NCBI RefSeq assembly: GCF_000238355.1
Contig: NZ_AHCA01000001.1
Span: 868,001-932,000 of the forward strand
DNA from: Pseudoalteromonas haloplanktis ATCC 14393
GTDB taxonomy: Bacteria > Pseudomonadota > Gammaproteobacteria > Enterobacterales > Alteromonadaceae
Direction of reading: 5' to 3'
Length of the DNA: 64,000 nucleotides
Part shown: piece by piece, positions 23,081-31,653 of the stretch
How the letters are laid out: each line of letters begins with the position of its first letter
How positions within the stretch are numbered: the stretch's first letter is position 1
Notes under the pieces: generated by a model
Told to the model about the DNA's origin: nothing
The model's input: only the letters and a program-made list of their open reading frames with translations
Database searches by the model: none
Translations under genes and position numbers: made by a program

Positions 23081-23118
23081 TTGTTATTTTTACTTAATCG
23101 ATTAAGTAAAAATAACAA
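23081..23118. promoter_or_regulatory. 38-bp perfect palindrome containing LacI-type operator
   Basis: The two 19-bp arms are exact reverse complements around a central CG, with the core TTAATCGATTAA shared with the site at 21596-21613. The palindrome ends 31 bp before the TonB-receptor ATG. It is far longer than an operator needs and could also fold as a hairpin in the leader mRNA or act as two overlapping repressor sites. Candidate -35 (TTGCTT, 23063) and -10 (TATTTT, 23085) boxes lie at its left edge. Confidence 0.8.
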
Positions 23119-23149
23119 CCCGCTGGGTAAGTAATCAACGAGGCACACA

Positions 23150-25546
23150 ATGACAACATTCAACACATCACTATATTTACTTAGTTCTCTCGCTTTAGCT
23201 GTTAGCCAAGGGCTATACGCTGAAGAAGCACAAAAACCTGACCAAGCCCAAAAGGGTTTAGAAACGATTGTCGTAACGGGCGTACCAAAACGTACAACCA
23301 TCATGGAGTCTAGCGTATCAGTTAGCAGTGTATCTTTAAGCGAAATTGAAGTGGCAACACCTCGTTCGACAGCTGAAGCATTTCGAATTATCCCCGGGGT
23401 TCGCTCAGAATCAACAGGTGGTGAGGGTAACGCAAATATCGCTGTTCGCGGTTTACCTGTCGCATCTGGTGGCGCTAAATTTTTACAATTACAGGAAGAT
23501 GGCCTTCCCGTAATGCAGTTTGGTGATATTGCATTTGGTAATGCTGACATCTTCATGCGCCTAGATAGCACAGTGCAAACTGTTGAGTCTATCCGTGGTG
23601 GTTCAGCATCGACAGCCGCCAGTGATGCCCCAGGCGGTATTATCAATCTTATTTCAAAAACAGGTGAAGAAGAGTCAGGCAGTGTCGCAACAACGATTGG
23701 TTTAGACTATGACTCTTTAAGAACTGACTTTGAATATGGCACCTACTTAAACGACAGTGTACGCTTTCATGTTGGTGGCTTTATTCGCCAAGGCGAAGGT
23801 CCGCGTGAAGCTGGCTACACAGCAAATAAAGGCGGTCAAATTAAAGCCAATATCACGAAAGAGTTCGATACAGGTTATGTGAGACTTTACTACAAGCATT
23901 TAGACGACCAAAGCATAGGTTACCTACCTATGCCTATGTACTCTGATGGCAGTTCAATCGAAGGGTTTGACTCACAGTCAGATACACCACATTCAGCTCA
24001 GTTTTTATCAACAACACGCCTTGATGGTGATAACCAAATAAGTCGAGGAGACATGCGTAATGGTATGAATCCACAAGTTGATGCCGTTGGCTTTGAAGCT
24101 GCTTTTGACCTAGATAACGACTGGCGTATTGAGAACCGCTTTAGAAAATCATCAGTCAGTGGCAACTTTATTTCATTGATCCCTGCTGAGGTTGGCAACG
24201 CAAACAATATTGCCGCAAGCATTGCTGGCGCAGGTGCGACATTAAGCTATGCAACAGGTGGTTCACAAGGACAAGCATTTACCGATGACCTTGCTATGCG
24301 TATTCATACTTTTGATGTAACCATGAATGACTTTGGCTCTATCGTTAATGACTTAAAACTAACAAAAGAATTTGGCGAAGATACCAGCCTTACATTTGGT
24401 TATTATGCATCAAGTCAAACCATTAGCATGTCATGGCTGTGGAACTCTTATTTAATGGAATTAAAAGGTGATAATGCTGCTTTATTAGACGTATACGCAG
24501 CGAATGGCGAGAGTTATTCTGACAGCGGTTTATATGCATACGGCACTCCTTTCTGGGGCAATTGTTGTCAGCGTAACTACGATACTGACTATGAAACACG
24601 CGCCCCCTATGTGGCTTTTTCGACAAAGTTAGGTGATGTAAGTATTGATGCCAGTGCCCGTTATGACAGTGGTGAAGCACGCGGCCATTATGCTGGTGCT
24701 GTAACATCAACAGTTGATATGAATCGTGATGGGTCAATTTCAATTCCTGAACAAAATGTAGCTGGTATTGATATTAGCAACCCAAGTATTGTTAATTACG
24801 ACTGGGATTACGCATCCTATTCTGTTGGTGCAAACTACCAAATAGATCCAAGTTTTGCCGCTTTTGCCCGCATAAGTCAAGGTGGTCGCGCCAATGCAGA
24901 CCGCTTATTATTTGGTAAAGTGGCAACTGATGGCTCTGTGGCTGATGAAGATGCTGTTGATGAAGTAAACCAGTATGAGTTTGGTGTTAAAAAGCGCTTT
25001 GATTCATTGTCTGTTTTCGCAACCGCATTTTATGCTGAAACAGAAGAGCAAAACTTTGAAGCGACGTCACAAACCTTTTTCGACCGCGAATATGAAGCAA
25101 AAGGGATTGAACTTGAATCAACCTATTTTATAAGCGCTTGGGATTTTCGCGGTAACCTAACTTGGACTGATGCTGAAATAGCTAAAGATGCCTTAACACC
25201 TGATGTAGTCGGTAATACGCCTCGCCGCCAAGCAGATTTAATTTACTCACTTATGGCTCGTTATAACTTTGAACAAGGTTCTGCTGGCTTGAGCTTTATC
25301 GGCACTACCGATGCATATGCGCAAGATAGTAACGACCTTAAGTTTGATGGCTATACACAGGTAAATGGTTTTGTAAGCTATGACTTAACAGAAAACCTTA
25401 ATATTGCATTTAATGTTAACAACCTCTTCGATACAGTGGGTATTACTGAAGCTGAAGAAGGCAGTGTACCTGAGAATAACATTATTCGAGCACGTGCAAT
25501 CAACGGCCGTACTACATCACTCACATTAAAATACATGTTTAACTAA
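23150..25546 (+). CDS. TonB-dependent receptor for sucrose
   Basis: The 798-residue protein has a signal peptide (cut near LYAEEAQ), a TonB box-like LETIVVTG at about residue 36, a plug domain (RSTAEAFRIIPGVRSES, then GGSASTAASDAPGGIINLISK) and a 22-strand barrel ending in LTLKYMFN. It should bring sugar across the outer membrane using proton-motive force from TonB/ExbB/ExbD, none of which are in the window. Its position between the MFS carrier and fructokinase, behind a repressor operator, points to sucrose or related oligosaccharides. The final residue is Asn after Phe, a small departure from the usual terminal aromatic. Confidence 0.88.
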   Translation: MTTFNTSLYLLSSLALAVSQGLYAEEAQKPDQAQKGLETIVVTGVPKRTTIMESSVSVSSVSLSEIEVATPRSTAEAFRIIPGVRSESTGGEGNANIAVRGLPVASGGAKFLQLQEDGLPVMQFGDIAFGNADIFMRLDSTVQTVESIRGGSASTAASDAPGGIINLISKTGEEESGSVATTIGLDYDSLRTDFEYGTYLNDSVRFHVGGFIRQGEGPREAGYTANKGGQIKANITKEFDTGYVRLYYKHLDDQSIGYLPMPMYSDGSSIEGFDSQSDTPHSAQFLSTTRLDGDNQISRGDMRNGMNPQVDAVGFEAAFDLDNDWRIENRFRKSSVSGNFISLIPAEVGNANNIAASIAGAGATLSYATGGSQGQAFTDDLAMRIHTFDVTMNDFGSIVNDLKLTKEFGEDTSLTFGYYASSQTISMSWLWNSYLMELKGDNAALLDVYAANGESYSDSGLYAYGTPFWGNCCQRNYDTDYETRAPYVAFSTKLGDVSIDASARYDSGEARGHYAGAVTSTVDMNRDGSISIPEQNVAGIDISNPSIVNYDWDYASYSVGANYQIDPSFAAFARISQGGRANADRLLFGKVATDGSVADEDAVDEVNQYEFGVKKRFDSLSVFATAFYAETEEQNFEATSQTFFDREYEAKGIELESTYFISAWDFRGNLTWTDAEIAKDALTPDVVGNTPRRQADLIYSLMARYNFEQGSAGLSFIGTTDAYAQDSNDLKFDGYTQVNGFVSYDLTENLNIAFNVNNLFDTVGITEAEEGSVPENNIIRARAINGRTTSLTLKYMFN

Positions 25547-25570
25547 TTAAGCTCACCTCCCTCTGTTTGT

Positions 25571-25594
25571 GCCCAGTCTCTAACTGGGCTTTTT
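25571..25594 (+). terminator. Terminator between TonB receptor and fructokinase
   Basis: GCCCAGT-CTCTA-ACTGGGC forms a 7-bp stem followed by five T. It ends 13 bp before the fructokinase ATG, so read-through or an internal promoter would be needed for co-expression; it may set receptor expression above that of the kinase. Confidence 0.75.
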
Positions 25595-25607
25595 AAGGTT
25601 TCAGAAC

Positions 25608-26555
25608 ATGAACAAATTACTAAGTTATGGCGAACTACTCATAGATATGTTGCCTCATGACAATAGAAATTCAGCCTACTCTCCGATACCAGGCGGAGCA
25701 CCCGCTAACGTAGCTGTCGGCTATGCAAAACTTGGCGGTAGCGCTACTTTTTGTGGTGGTATGGGGGATGATAACTTTGCAAAACAATTAACAAAAGCGT
25801 TAATTGAGTACAACGTTGGCACTGATTACTTATTCACCATTAAAGATTCCCAAACTGCCATGGTCATTGTCAGTTTAGATGAGCAAGCCGAACGCAGCTT
25901 TAACTTTTATCGCCATGAAACAGCTGACTTATTAGTTAATGAACAACACCTAGAACAAATTCAGTGGCAGGATTTCTCTGTACTGCATTTTTGCTCAAAT
26001 ACCCTGACCGATCCCCTCGCAGCAAATGCGACCGTAACAGCGTTAGAGTATGCTTGTCAGCATAATATATTAATCAGCTTTGATGTTAACTTACGTTATA
26101 GCTTGTGGAAAACCCCCGACCAAATAGCGAAAGTTATAGCACGCTGCTATGGTTTTTGTGACATCATTAAATTATCCCGAGATGAACTACAATTCTTAGC
26201 GAATACAAAAGGTACAACTCCAGATTGTTATCTTGAAGAATTACTCACTCTGGGAGTTAAGCTAATCTTTGTAACTGACGGGCCTAACCCTTCCAAAGCA
26301 ATAAGCCGTAAATTTTCTATAGAACAAAATGCCCCTAAGATAACAGCATTAGATACCACCAGTGCTGGAGATGCATTTATTGCCGGTGTTTTGTATTATT
26401 TCCACCATTTCAACTCGAACAGCCCAGTAAATGAGCAAATTACTAATGAGAAAATTGTCGCCCAAGCGATGGCTTTTGGCTTACGTTGCGGTTCAAAGGC
26501 ATGCTTAAAGAAAGGGGCTTTTCCGGCATTACCCATTTTAGACGATGTAATTTAA
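25608..26555 (+). CDS. scrK: Fructokinase, PfkB family
   Basis: The 315-residue protein is a ribokinase/PfkB-family sugar kinase, with the first signature GGAPANVAVGYAKLGG near residue 33 and the second, DTTSAGDAFIAGVL, near 262. It should phosphorylate the fructose freed by sucrose phosphorylase to fructose-6-phosphate. The anion-hole motif normally reads GAGD; here it is SAGD, with the catalytic Asp kept. It closes the sucrose cluster and follows the receptor gene after a terminator. Confidence 0.86.
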   Translation: MNKLLSYGELLIDMLPHDNRNSAYSPIPGGAPANVAVGYAKLGGSATFCGGMGDDNFAKQLTKALIEYNVGTDYLFTIKDSQTAMVIVSLDEQAERSFNFYRHETADLLVNEQHLEQIQWQDFSVLHFCSNTLTDPLAANATVTALEYACQHNILISFDVNLRYSLWKTPDQIAKVIARCYGFCDIIKLSRDELQFLANTKGTTPDCYLEELLTLGVKLIFVTDGPNPSKAISRKFSIEQNAPKITALDTTSAGDAFIAGVLYYFHHFNSNSPVNEQITNEKIVAQAMAFGLRCGSKACLKKGAFPALPILDDVI

Positions 26556-26591
26556 TCCACCTTACAGTATAAAAGCTATGCAGTAACTATG

Positions 26592-26981
26592 TTACTGCAT
26601 AGCATCAAATACCACTTTACTATCTACTATTTGCTCAAAATGAGTAATTTTTTGATTTCTGAGCTGCCAAATGTGCACAACTCTTGCCTGCATTTTTTTA
26701 CCTGTTTTAATATACTTACCTGAATATGTGCCATACACAACAACCGTATCATCATCAGATAAGTAATTTTGCGGTGTGAACATATAGTTATCCCATTCAC
26801 TGGCAAGCTTTTGAAAAACGTGTTTCGCAATATCATCCACACCGTAGTAGGTACCGGCATAAGCAAAACCGTCAGCTTCTTTCCAAATAATGGTATCACT
26901 TGCATGAAGCGCGAAATTCTGGCTATTCTCTTGCGATGTTTTTCCTTTATACGTACTTTTAATAATGTCTAAGTTGTTCAT
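26592..26981 (-). CDS. NTF2-like (SnoaL-type) protein
   Basis: A 129-residue cytoplasmic protein with the pattern of the NTF2/SnoaL fold: an N-terminal helix, WKEADGFAYAGTYYGVDDIAKHVF, a central strand DDTVVVYGTYSGKYIKTGK and a closing IWQLRNQKITHFEQIVDS. These small cone-shaped domains bind or isomerise hydrophobic ligands, but many are of unknown role. It precedes a DsbA-like and an MBL-like gene on the same strand and may share an ancestral operon with them. Confidence 0.8.
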   Translation of the reverse strand: MNNLDIIKSTYKGKTSQENSQNFALHASDTIIWKEADGFAYAGTYYGVDDIAKHVFQKLASEWDNYMFTPQNYLSDDDTVVVYGTYSGKYIKTGKKMQARVVHIWQLRNQKITHFEQIVDSKVVFDAMQ

Positions 26982-27067
26982 TTTCGCCCTTCAACGATAA
27001 AAAGTTAACTCGGTATTACTACGATGTAAACCGAAAAATATAACGATAACTTAAAACTTCCAGCGCA

Positions 27068-27718
27068 TTAGCCAAGAGCAAGTGATTGTCGCAAATAGTT
27101 GGACCATTGAGCCGTTTTTCCATAAAAACTTGCGATATCAGCGTGTTGCCATTGACAATTGTCAAATTCAAATGCTGCACTAGGAAAGCCCTGCCCATTA
27201 ATTTCACGTAATAAGCCTCGGCTTTGCGCGATATGTTGCGCTGTTGCATCCCCCTCAAGTGCATTAAAGTGAGTTTCGAAAGTACGTTTATTTAAACCCA
27301 GTTCAGCTGCAACCTCAGTAAGTACATTAAGCTGCATTATGTTTTGACCCTGAGCATAATAGGCATGCTGAACACTACTTAACATTTCACCAGCCGAGAT
27401 TCCAAGTTCTTGCGCAGCTAATATAGCTGTAATAGCCGGGGCCGAGTCAAGAGTAATACCGCTCATCTTTAAAAGCCCATCGGTATAATTAGTACCAAAC
27501 AATTGACCTGTTTTTTGTGCAATAATGCTATCGTTTTTAATTGCAAATTCACGCCATGCTGCACTAACCGGTTTTACATTGTGTCCAGTTAGCATACCAC
27601 CGTTATGAATTTCCACAGTTAAACCAACTGTGCTTTCAGCCGCGATAATCAAAGGTACACTTGCGTAAGTCCATCCACATAGTGGATCAACAATAATATG
27701 TAACGTTATTTTTTTCAT
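27068..27718 (-). CDS. DsbA-family thioredoxin-fold protein, one Cys missing
   Basis: A 216-residue protein of the DsbA/FrnE-like group, which normally carries DPMCGWCYG. Here the motif is DPLCGWTYAS, so the first Cys is kept and the second is Thr, which rules out a normal dithiol mechanism. The start at 27718 (MKKITLHIIVDP) is chosen because AGGAAA lies 8 nt upstream; a longer frame from 27769 would run into the MBL gene. The lack of a signal peptide suggests a cytoplasmic protein, perhaps with a glutathione-type or isomerase role. It lies 41 bp downstream of the MBL gene. Confidence 0.8.
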   Translation of the reverse strand: MKKITLHIIVDPLCGWTYASVPLIIAAESTVGLTVEIHNGGMLTGHNVKPVSAAWREFAIKNDSIIAQKTGQLFGTNYTDGLLKMSGITLDSAPAITAILAAQELGISAGEMLSSVQHAYYAQGQNIMQLNVLTEVAAELGLNKRTFETHFNALEGDATAQHIAQSRGLLREINGQGFPSAAFEFDNCQWQHADIASFYGKTAQWSNYLRQSLALG

Positions 27719-27759
27719 AAAGTATTTCCTATTAAAATAGCTACTTAGCATAGTTGCGC

Positions 27760-28635
27760 TTAGTGCCATTGCATTTCGCCCATAACCACTTTCGAGCTTA
27801 AATCTAAAATACTTTTTGCACCTAAGTCTGGATACGCTTGAGTCATTATCTCTACAAATTCAGCTGAATTTTTTGCACTTTTAGCTGCACCATCTGCTTT
27901 ATTTAAATAATCTTTCATGAACGAAACAGCTGAAAGGTCTTGTTTACTACCAGCTAAAAAATGACCGGGGATCACCACTTCTGGTGCTAAACCTTCAATA
28001 TTAGTCAAGGTTACTTGCCAAGTTTTACGCTCTGCTACAGTGCTAGAATCAGCTAACCATGCATGCATTTTATCAAACACCACAACCCCGCCGACAACTG
28101 TTTTTATAGATGGTATCCATAAATATGTATGCTTAGGGTCGTGCTGTAAATTTTTAATAAAAATATCAGTACCATCTATTGTTAGTGAATTTGATAGCGT
28201 CACCTCTGGCACAAAAAGTTGTGTAGGGGCATTGGCTTTTAGGATTGGTCCCCAGTAGTTTAATTTGCCTTGCATTGAATGTTTAATATTGTCTACCGTT
28301 GATTTAGTCGCCAATATTTTTGCATTCGGAAATGCGGTTTTTAATACATCTAAACCAAAATAAAAGTCAGGATCGCTATGACTAATAAATATAGTGGTCA
28401 ATTTTTTTCCGCTTGCTTTTATCTTTTCAACGAGTGCTTGTGCATCGTTACGTTGAAACTGCGCATCTACTAATAACACTTCGCTATCACCACTGATAAT
28501 GCTTGAAGACACAGCAAAAATGCTTTTATTTTGTGGGTTGTATATATCTACAGTTACTTGGCTTTGAGCTAGAACGGGCTGTGTTAATGTGCTTGCTAAT
28601 AAGGTGCTTGCTAAAACTTGTTTAACTTTTTTCAT
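27760..28635 (-). CDS. Exported MBL-fold protein, variant metal motif
   Basis: A 291-residue protein with a signal peptide (cut near PVLAQSQ) and a metallo-beta-lactamase fold. The defining HxHxDH motif reads ISHSDPDFYFG, so the second and fourth His are replaced, while the later GHFLAGS His is retained. It may bind one metal, have another mechanism, or be inactive. It starts the minus-strand group with the DsbA-like gene and is divergent from the LysR gene, which probably controls it. Confidence 0.8.
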   Translation of the reverse strand: MKKVKQVLASTLLASTLTQPVLAQSQVTVDIYNPQNKSIFAVSSSIISGDSEVLLVDAQFQRNDAQALVEKIKASGKKLTTIFISHSDPDFYFGLDVLKTAFPNAKILATKSTVDNIKHSMQGKLNYWGPILKANAPTQLFVPEVTLSNSLTIDGTDIFIKNLQHDPKHTYLWIPSIKTVVGGVVVFDKMHAWLADSSTVAERKTWQVTLTNIEGLAPEVVIPGHFLAGSKQDLSAVSFMKDYLNKADGAAKSAKNSAEFVEIMTQAYPDLGAKSILDLSSKVVMGEMQWH

Positions 28636-28712
28636 TTTGAGTATCCTATTTGTTATTTCGTTAAGATGAAGCTATTGTATGTTGCAGTTTAAGAGTTAAA
28701 AACTAGATATAG

Positions 28713-28729
28713 TGCAACCATCTGTTGCA
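28713..28729. promoter_or_regulatory. LysR-type binding site
   Basis: TGCAAC-N5-GTTGCA is a T-N11-A-class inverted repeat in the 118-bp gap between the divergent MBL and LysR genes. A third half-site GTTGCA lies at 28681. This is the usual recognition-site layout for autoregulation by the LysR protein at 28754. Confidence 0.65.
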
Positions 28730-28753
28730 TATTTCGGTCATATAGGAGAGTGA

Positions 28754-29641
28754 ATGGATAGGATAATTGCAGCAGATGTATTTATTAAAATTGTAGAGCA
28801 AGGAAGTTTTGCGAGTGCAGCTCGTGCTTTGGATATGTCTAGATCGATGGTGACACGGTATTTAAATCAAATGGAGGAGTGGGCAGATACACAGTTATTA
28901 CATCGCTCTACCCGTAAATTAACACTCACACAGGAGGGTGAAAAAATACTTAATTACTGTAGAGAATTAGTTGCGATTGCCCAAAATATTAGTTCGCCCA
29001 TAGAAAGCGACAATGCCATAAAAGGGTTAATTCGACTTTCTTGTTCACCATTTTTAGCACATGACGTACTACCAAATATGATACAACCGTTTTTAAGCGC
29101 CCATCCAATGGTCAGTATTGATATTCAAATAAGTAATCACGTTACAAACTTGGTAGAAGACCGAATAGATTTAGCAATTAGAATCACCAATGATTTAGAT
29201 CCCAATATAATTGCGCGTTCACTAGGTAAATGCCATTCAGTATTGTGTGCAAGCCCACCCTATTTAAAGAAAAACACGCGACCTGTTACTATCGATGATT
29301 TAAGTCGGCATAATTGCTTAAACTATTCACGGTTTGAGAAAAGCGTGTGGCACTTTACACATAAAAAACAATCTCTATCTGCCGCCATCACAGGTAACTT
29401 TAGCGCTAATGATTCAAGCTTACTACTCAAAGCAGCTCTTCACGATCAAGGCATAACCTTACAACCAAAATTTGCCGTGCAAAATTACATAAATAATGGT
29501 CATCTTGTTCACTTACTTCCACACTTAATACCAAAAACGTTAGGCATATATGGTATTTACCGTTCTCGAAAACATCAATCACTTGCACTGCGTGAATTTA
29601 TTGATAATTTAGTGATTTATTTCGATCAACTTGATACCTAA
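28754..29641 (+). CDS. LysR-family transcriptional regulator
   Basis: The 295-residue protein has an N-terminal LysR winged helix (FIKIVEQGSFASAARALDMSRSMVTRYLNQME, residues 9-42) and a type II periplasmic-binding-like effector domain. It matches the CrgA/AaeR subgroup in length and the GLIRLSCSPFLAHDVLPNMIQPFL opening of the effector domain. It is divergent from the MBL gene and probably regulates that group; the inducer is unknown. Confidence 0.9.
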   Translation: MDRIIAADVFIKIVEQGSFASAARALDMSRSMVTRYLNQMEEWADTQLLHRSTRKLTLTQEGEKILNYCRELVAIAQNISSPIESDNAIKGLIRLSCSPFLAHDVLPNMIQPFLSAHPMVSIDIQISNHVTNLVEDRIDLAIRITNDLDPNIIARSLGKCHSVLCASPPYLKKNTRPVTIDDLSRHNCLNYSRFEKSVWHFTHKKQSLSAAITGNFSANDSSLLLKAALHDQGITLQPKFAVQNYINNGHLVHLLPHLIPKTLGIYGIYRSRKHQSLALREFIDNLVIYFDQLDT

Positions 29642-29898
29642 CAAGAGATTTAGCCCTTAAACCTCTCTATCGCTGCAGTGCTACTTGCTAAGAGAAGCTT
29701 TTCAGCTGTGTATCAACTAACACATTAAGAATTCGGTCTATCACAAAGATGATTATTTATTAGTCGTTACATATGTGTAACCTAGCTCTTAAGTTTAAAA
29801 AACGCTTATCCCGCACACTGAAAAGATATAGATACACCATCCGTTGTGTACCACAGCGTTAGGGGTGCTATTCAAGCAATTTAATTTTAGCGCACAAA

Positions 29899-29923
29899 AA
29901 ACGAGCTATTTAATAGCTCGTTT
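29899..29923 (-). terminator. Terminator of CstA-type gene
   Basis: AAACGAGCTATT and AATAGCTCGTTT form a 12-bp nearly continuous palindrome, followed on the minus strand by a T-run. It lies 45 bp beyond the stop of the CstA gene. The rest of the 326-bp gap back to the LysR gene shows nothing recognisable. Confidence 0.75.
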
Positions 29924-29967
29924 ATATTTAGCCAAATAACATAAGAAATTATATTATTTAAAGGTAA

Positions 29968-31440
29968 TTATATTGCAGGTTTAGCCTTATGCTTTGAATG
30001 CACAACAGCAAGCCCTATTAGCCCTACTACCGTAACAACGGCACCAATTGGCTTGCCTAAATCACTTGATAAGTTAAAGCCTATAGCTGCGGTCATAATG
30101 TACGAAAGTGTCACAGCAGAAGCGATTACCGCAGGTACACTTGCTATCCAGTGGAACGCACCGCGATCAAATAAGTACTTAGTTGCAAGCCACAATACAC
30201 TCGTCGACAACAACATATTTGAAAATGCAAAGTAGCGCCAAATAAGTGAAAAATCGAGTTTTGTCATAAAGTAAGCTATGGTCAAAATTGGCAAAGCTAA
30301 CAATAAACGGTTACGTAGACTTTGTGGAATATTAAAGGCATCAACAACAGTCAAACGCAGTGAACGAAACGCTGTATCGCCTGACGTAATAGGGAAAACA
30401 GCCACCGCAATAATTGCCATAATACCACCAAGCACGCCTAAGTAACTATTGGCGATGTGATTAACCACAAGGCCAGGGCCACCCATATCAAGCATTGATT
30501 TTAAGCCTGCATAGCCCTCTGGAAATGCAGCAATACCGGCAAGTGCCCATACACAGCCGACAATGCCTTCACACATCATGGCGCCGTAATAAACTGGACG
30601 TACATACTTTTCATTAGTTAAACAGCGGGCAATGATAGGCGCTTGCGTTGAGTGGAAGCCACTGATCGCACCGCAAGTAATAGTAATAAACAATAATGGC
30701 CAAGTTGGTAATCCATCGGGGTTCGGCGCTAAGAAGTCATGAGCGTGATCGGCTTCAAAGTAGGCCAAAAAGTCACCCGCAACAGGTAGGTGTGGTGCAT
30801 TCATTAATAACGACACAGCAACAGCAACTGTCATTACAATCATTAGCAAGCCAAAAATTGGGTAAAATTTAGTAATGATTTTATCGATAGGCAGTAAAGT
30901 GGCTAAAAAGTAATAAGCTAAAATAACCAATACCCAAAAGGTGTTGTTAGCTAAAAACGTGTCTTTAAATAGGTCTAAGTTACTTAACAAACCTGCTGGG
31001 CTCATAATAAAAACCACACCGACAAAAAACAGTAGCATAGCGGTAAATATGAGCATAAAGCCTTTAAATACAACATTGTAGTACTTACCGGCTATTTCTG
31101 GCAAACTTTTACCGTCTTCTTTGATGCTCATCACACCTGAGAAAAAGTCATGTACAGCGCCGCCCAAAACATTGCCGAGAACGATCCACACTAATGCCAC
31201 GGGACCATATAAAGCACCAAGAATAGGTCCAAAAATTGGCCCTACACCAGCAATATTTAAAAACTGAATTAAAAAAGCACGAACAGGATGAATTGGCACA
31301 TAGTCAACACCTTCGCTAAATCGTGTTTGCGGTGTTGCTGCTTTTGGGTCCATACCCGCTTGTTTTTCTACAAAGGGGCTATAAAACTTATAACCCAATA
31401 TTAAAATTGTTAAACAGATAAAAAAGATGATCATTAGCAC
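29968..31440 (-). CDS. CstA-family transporter (short form)
   Basis: The 490-residue membrane protein carries the hallmark carbon-starvation sequence blocks: HPVRAFLIQFLNIAGVGPIFGPILGALYGP, DFFSGVMSIKEDGKSLPEIAGKYY and SGFHSTQAPIIARCL. CstA/BtsT proteins import pyruvate or peptides. At 490 residues it is a short version against about 700 in E. coli CstA. It stands alone between terminators, with no CBS or two-component partner in view. Start is taken at 31440; an ATG two codons on is possible. Confidence 0.88.
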   Translation of the reverse strand: MLMIIFFICLTILILGYKFYSPFVEKQAGMDPKAATPQTRFSEGVDYVPIHPVRAFLIQFLNIAGVGPIFGPILGALYGPVALVWIVLGNVLGGAVHDFFSGVMSIKEDGKSLPEIAGKYYNVVFKGFMLIFTAMLLFFVGVVFIMSPAGLLSNLDLFKDTFLANNTFWVLVILAYYFLATLLPIDKIITKFYPIFGLLMIVMTVAVAVSLLMNAPHLPVAGDFLAYFEADHAHDFLAPNPDGLPTWPLLFITITCGAISGFHSTQAPIIARCLTNEKYVRPVYYGAMMCEGIVGCVWALAGIAAFPEGYAGLKSMLDMGGPGLVVNHIANSYLGVLGGIMAIIAVAVFPITSGDTAFRSLRLTVVDAFNIPQSLRNRLLLALPILTIAYFMTKLDFSLIWRYFAFSNMLLSTSVLWLATKYLFDRGAFHWIASVPAVIASAVTLSYIMTAAIGFNLSSDLGKPIGAVVTVVGLIGLAVVHSKHKAKPAI

Positions 31441-31608
31441 GTTTTCTCTTTTTGTATGAGTGATATAGAGCGTATTGTCGGCCGCTCCGCCTTTCGATCC
31501 ATGAATAATCGACGCACGTTAACAGGGCTTATGAAAATGCACAATAAGACTATGTGATAAGAATGCTATTTACATCGGTACACAGTGTTCTGGCAACAAA
31601 AAATAGAC

Positions 31609-31636
31609 AAAAAAAAGCGGCTTTTAAAAAACCGCT
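31609..31636 (-). terminator. Terminator of mannitol operon
   Basis: An imperfect hairpin (AGCGG/CCGCT with an inner TTTT/AAAA) is followed on the minus strand by eight T. It lies about 20 bp past the fructokinase stop. Confidence 0.7.
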
Positions 31637-31653
31637 AACAAAATATTACTAGA

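Noticed and set aside
27019..27264. 81-codon ORF downstream of the DsbA-like gene
   Set aside because: It overlaps the DsbA-like coding frame almost entirely and lacks a ribosome site.
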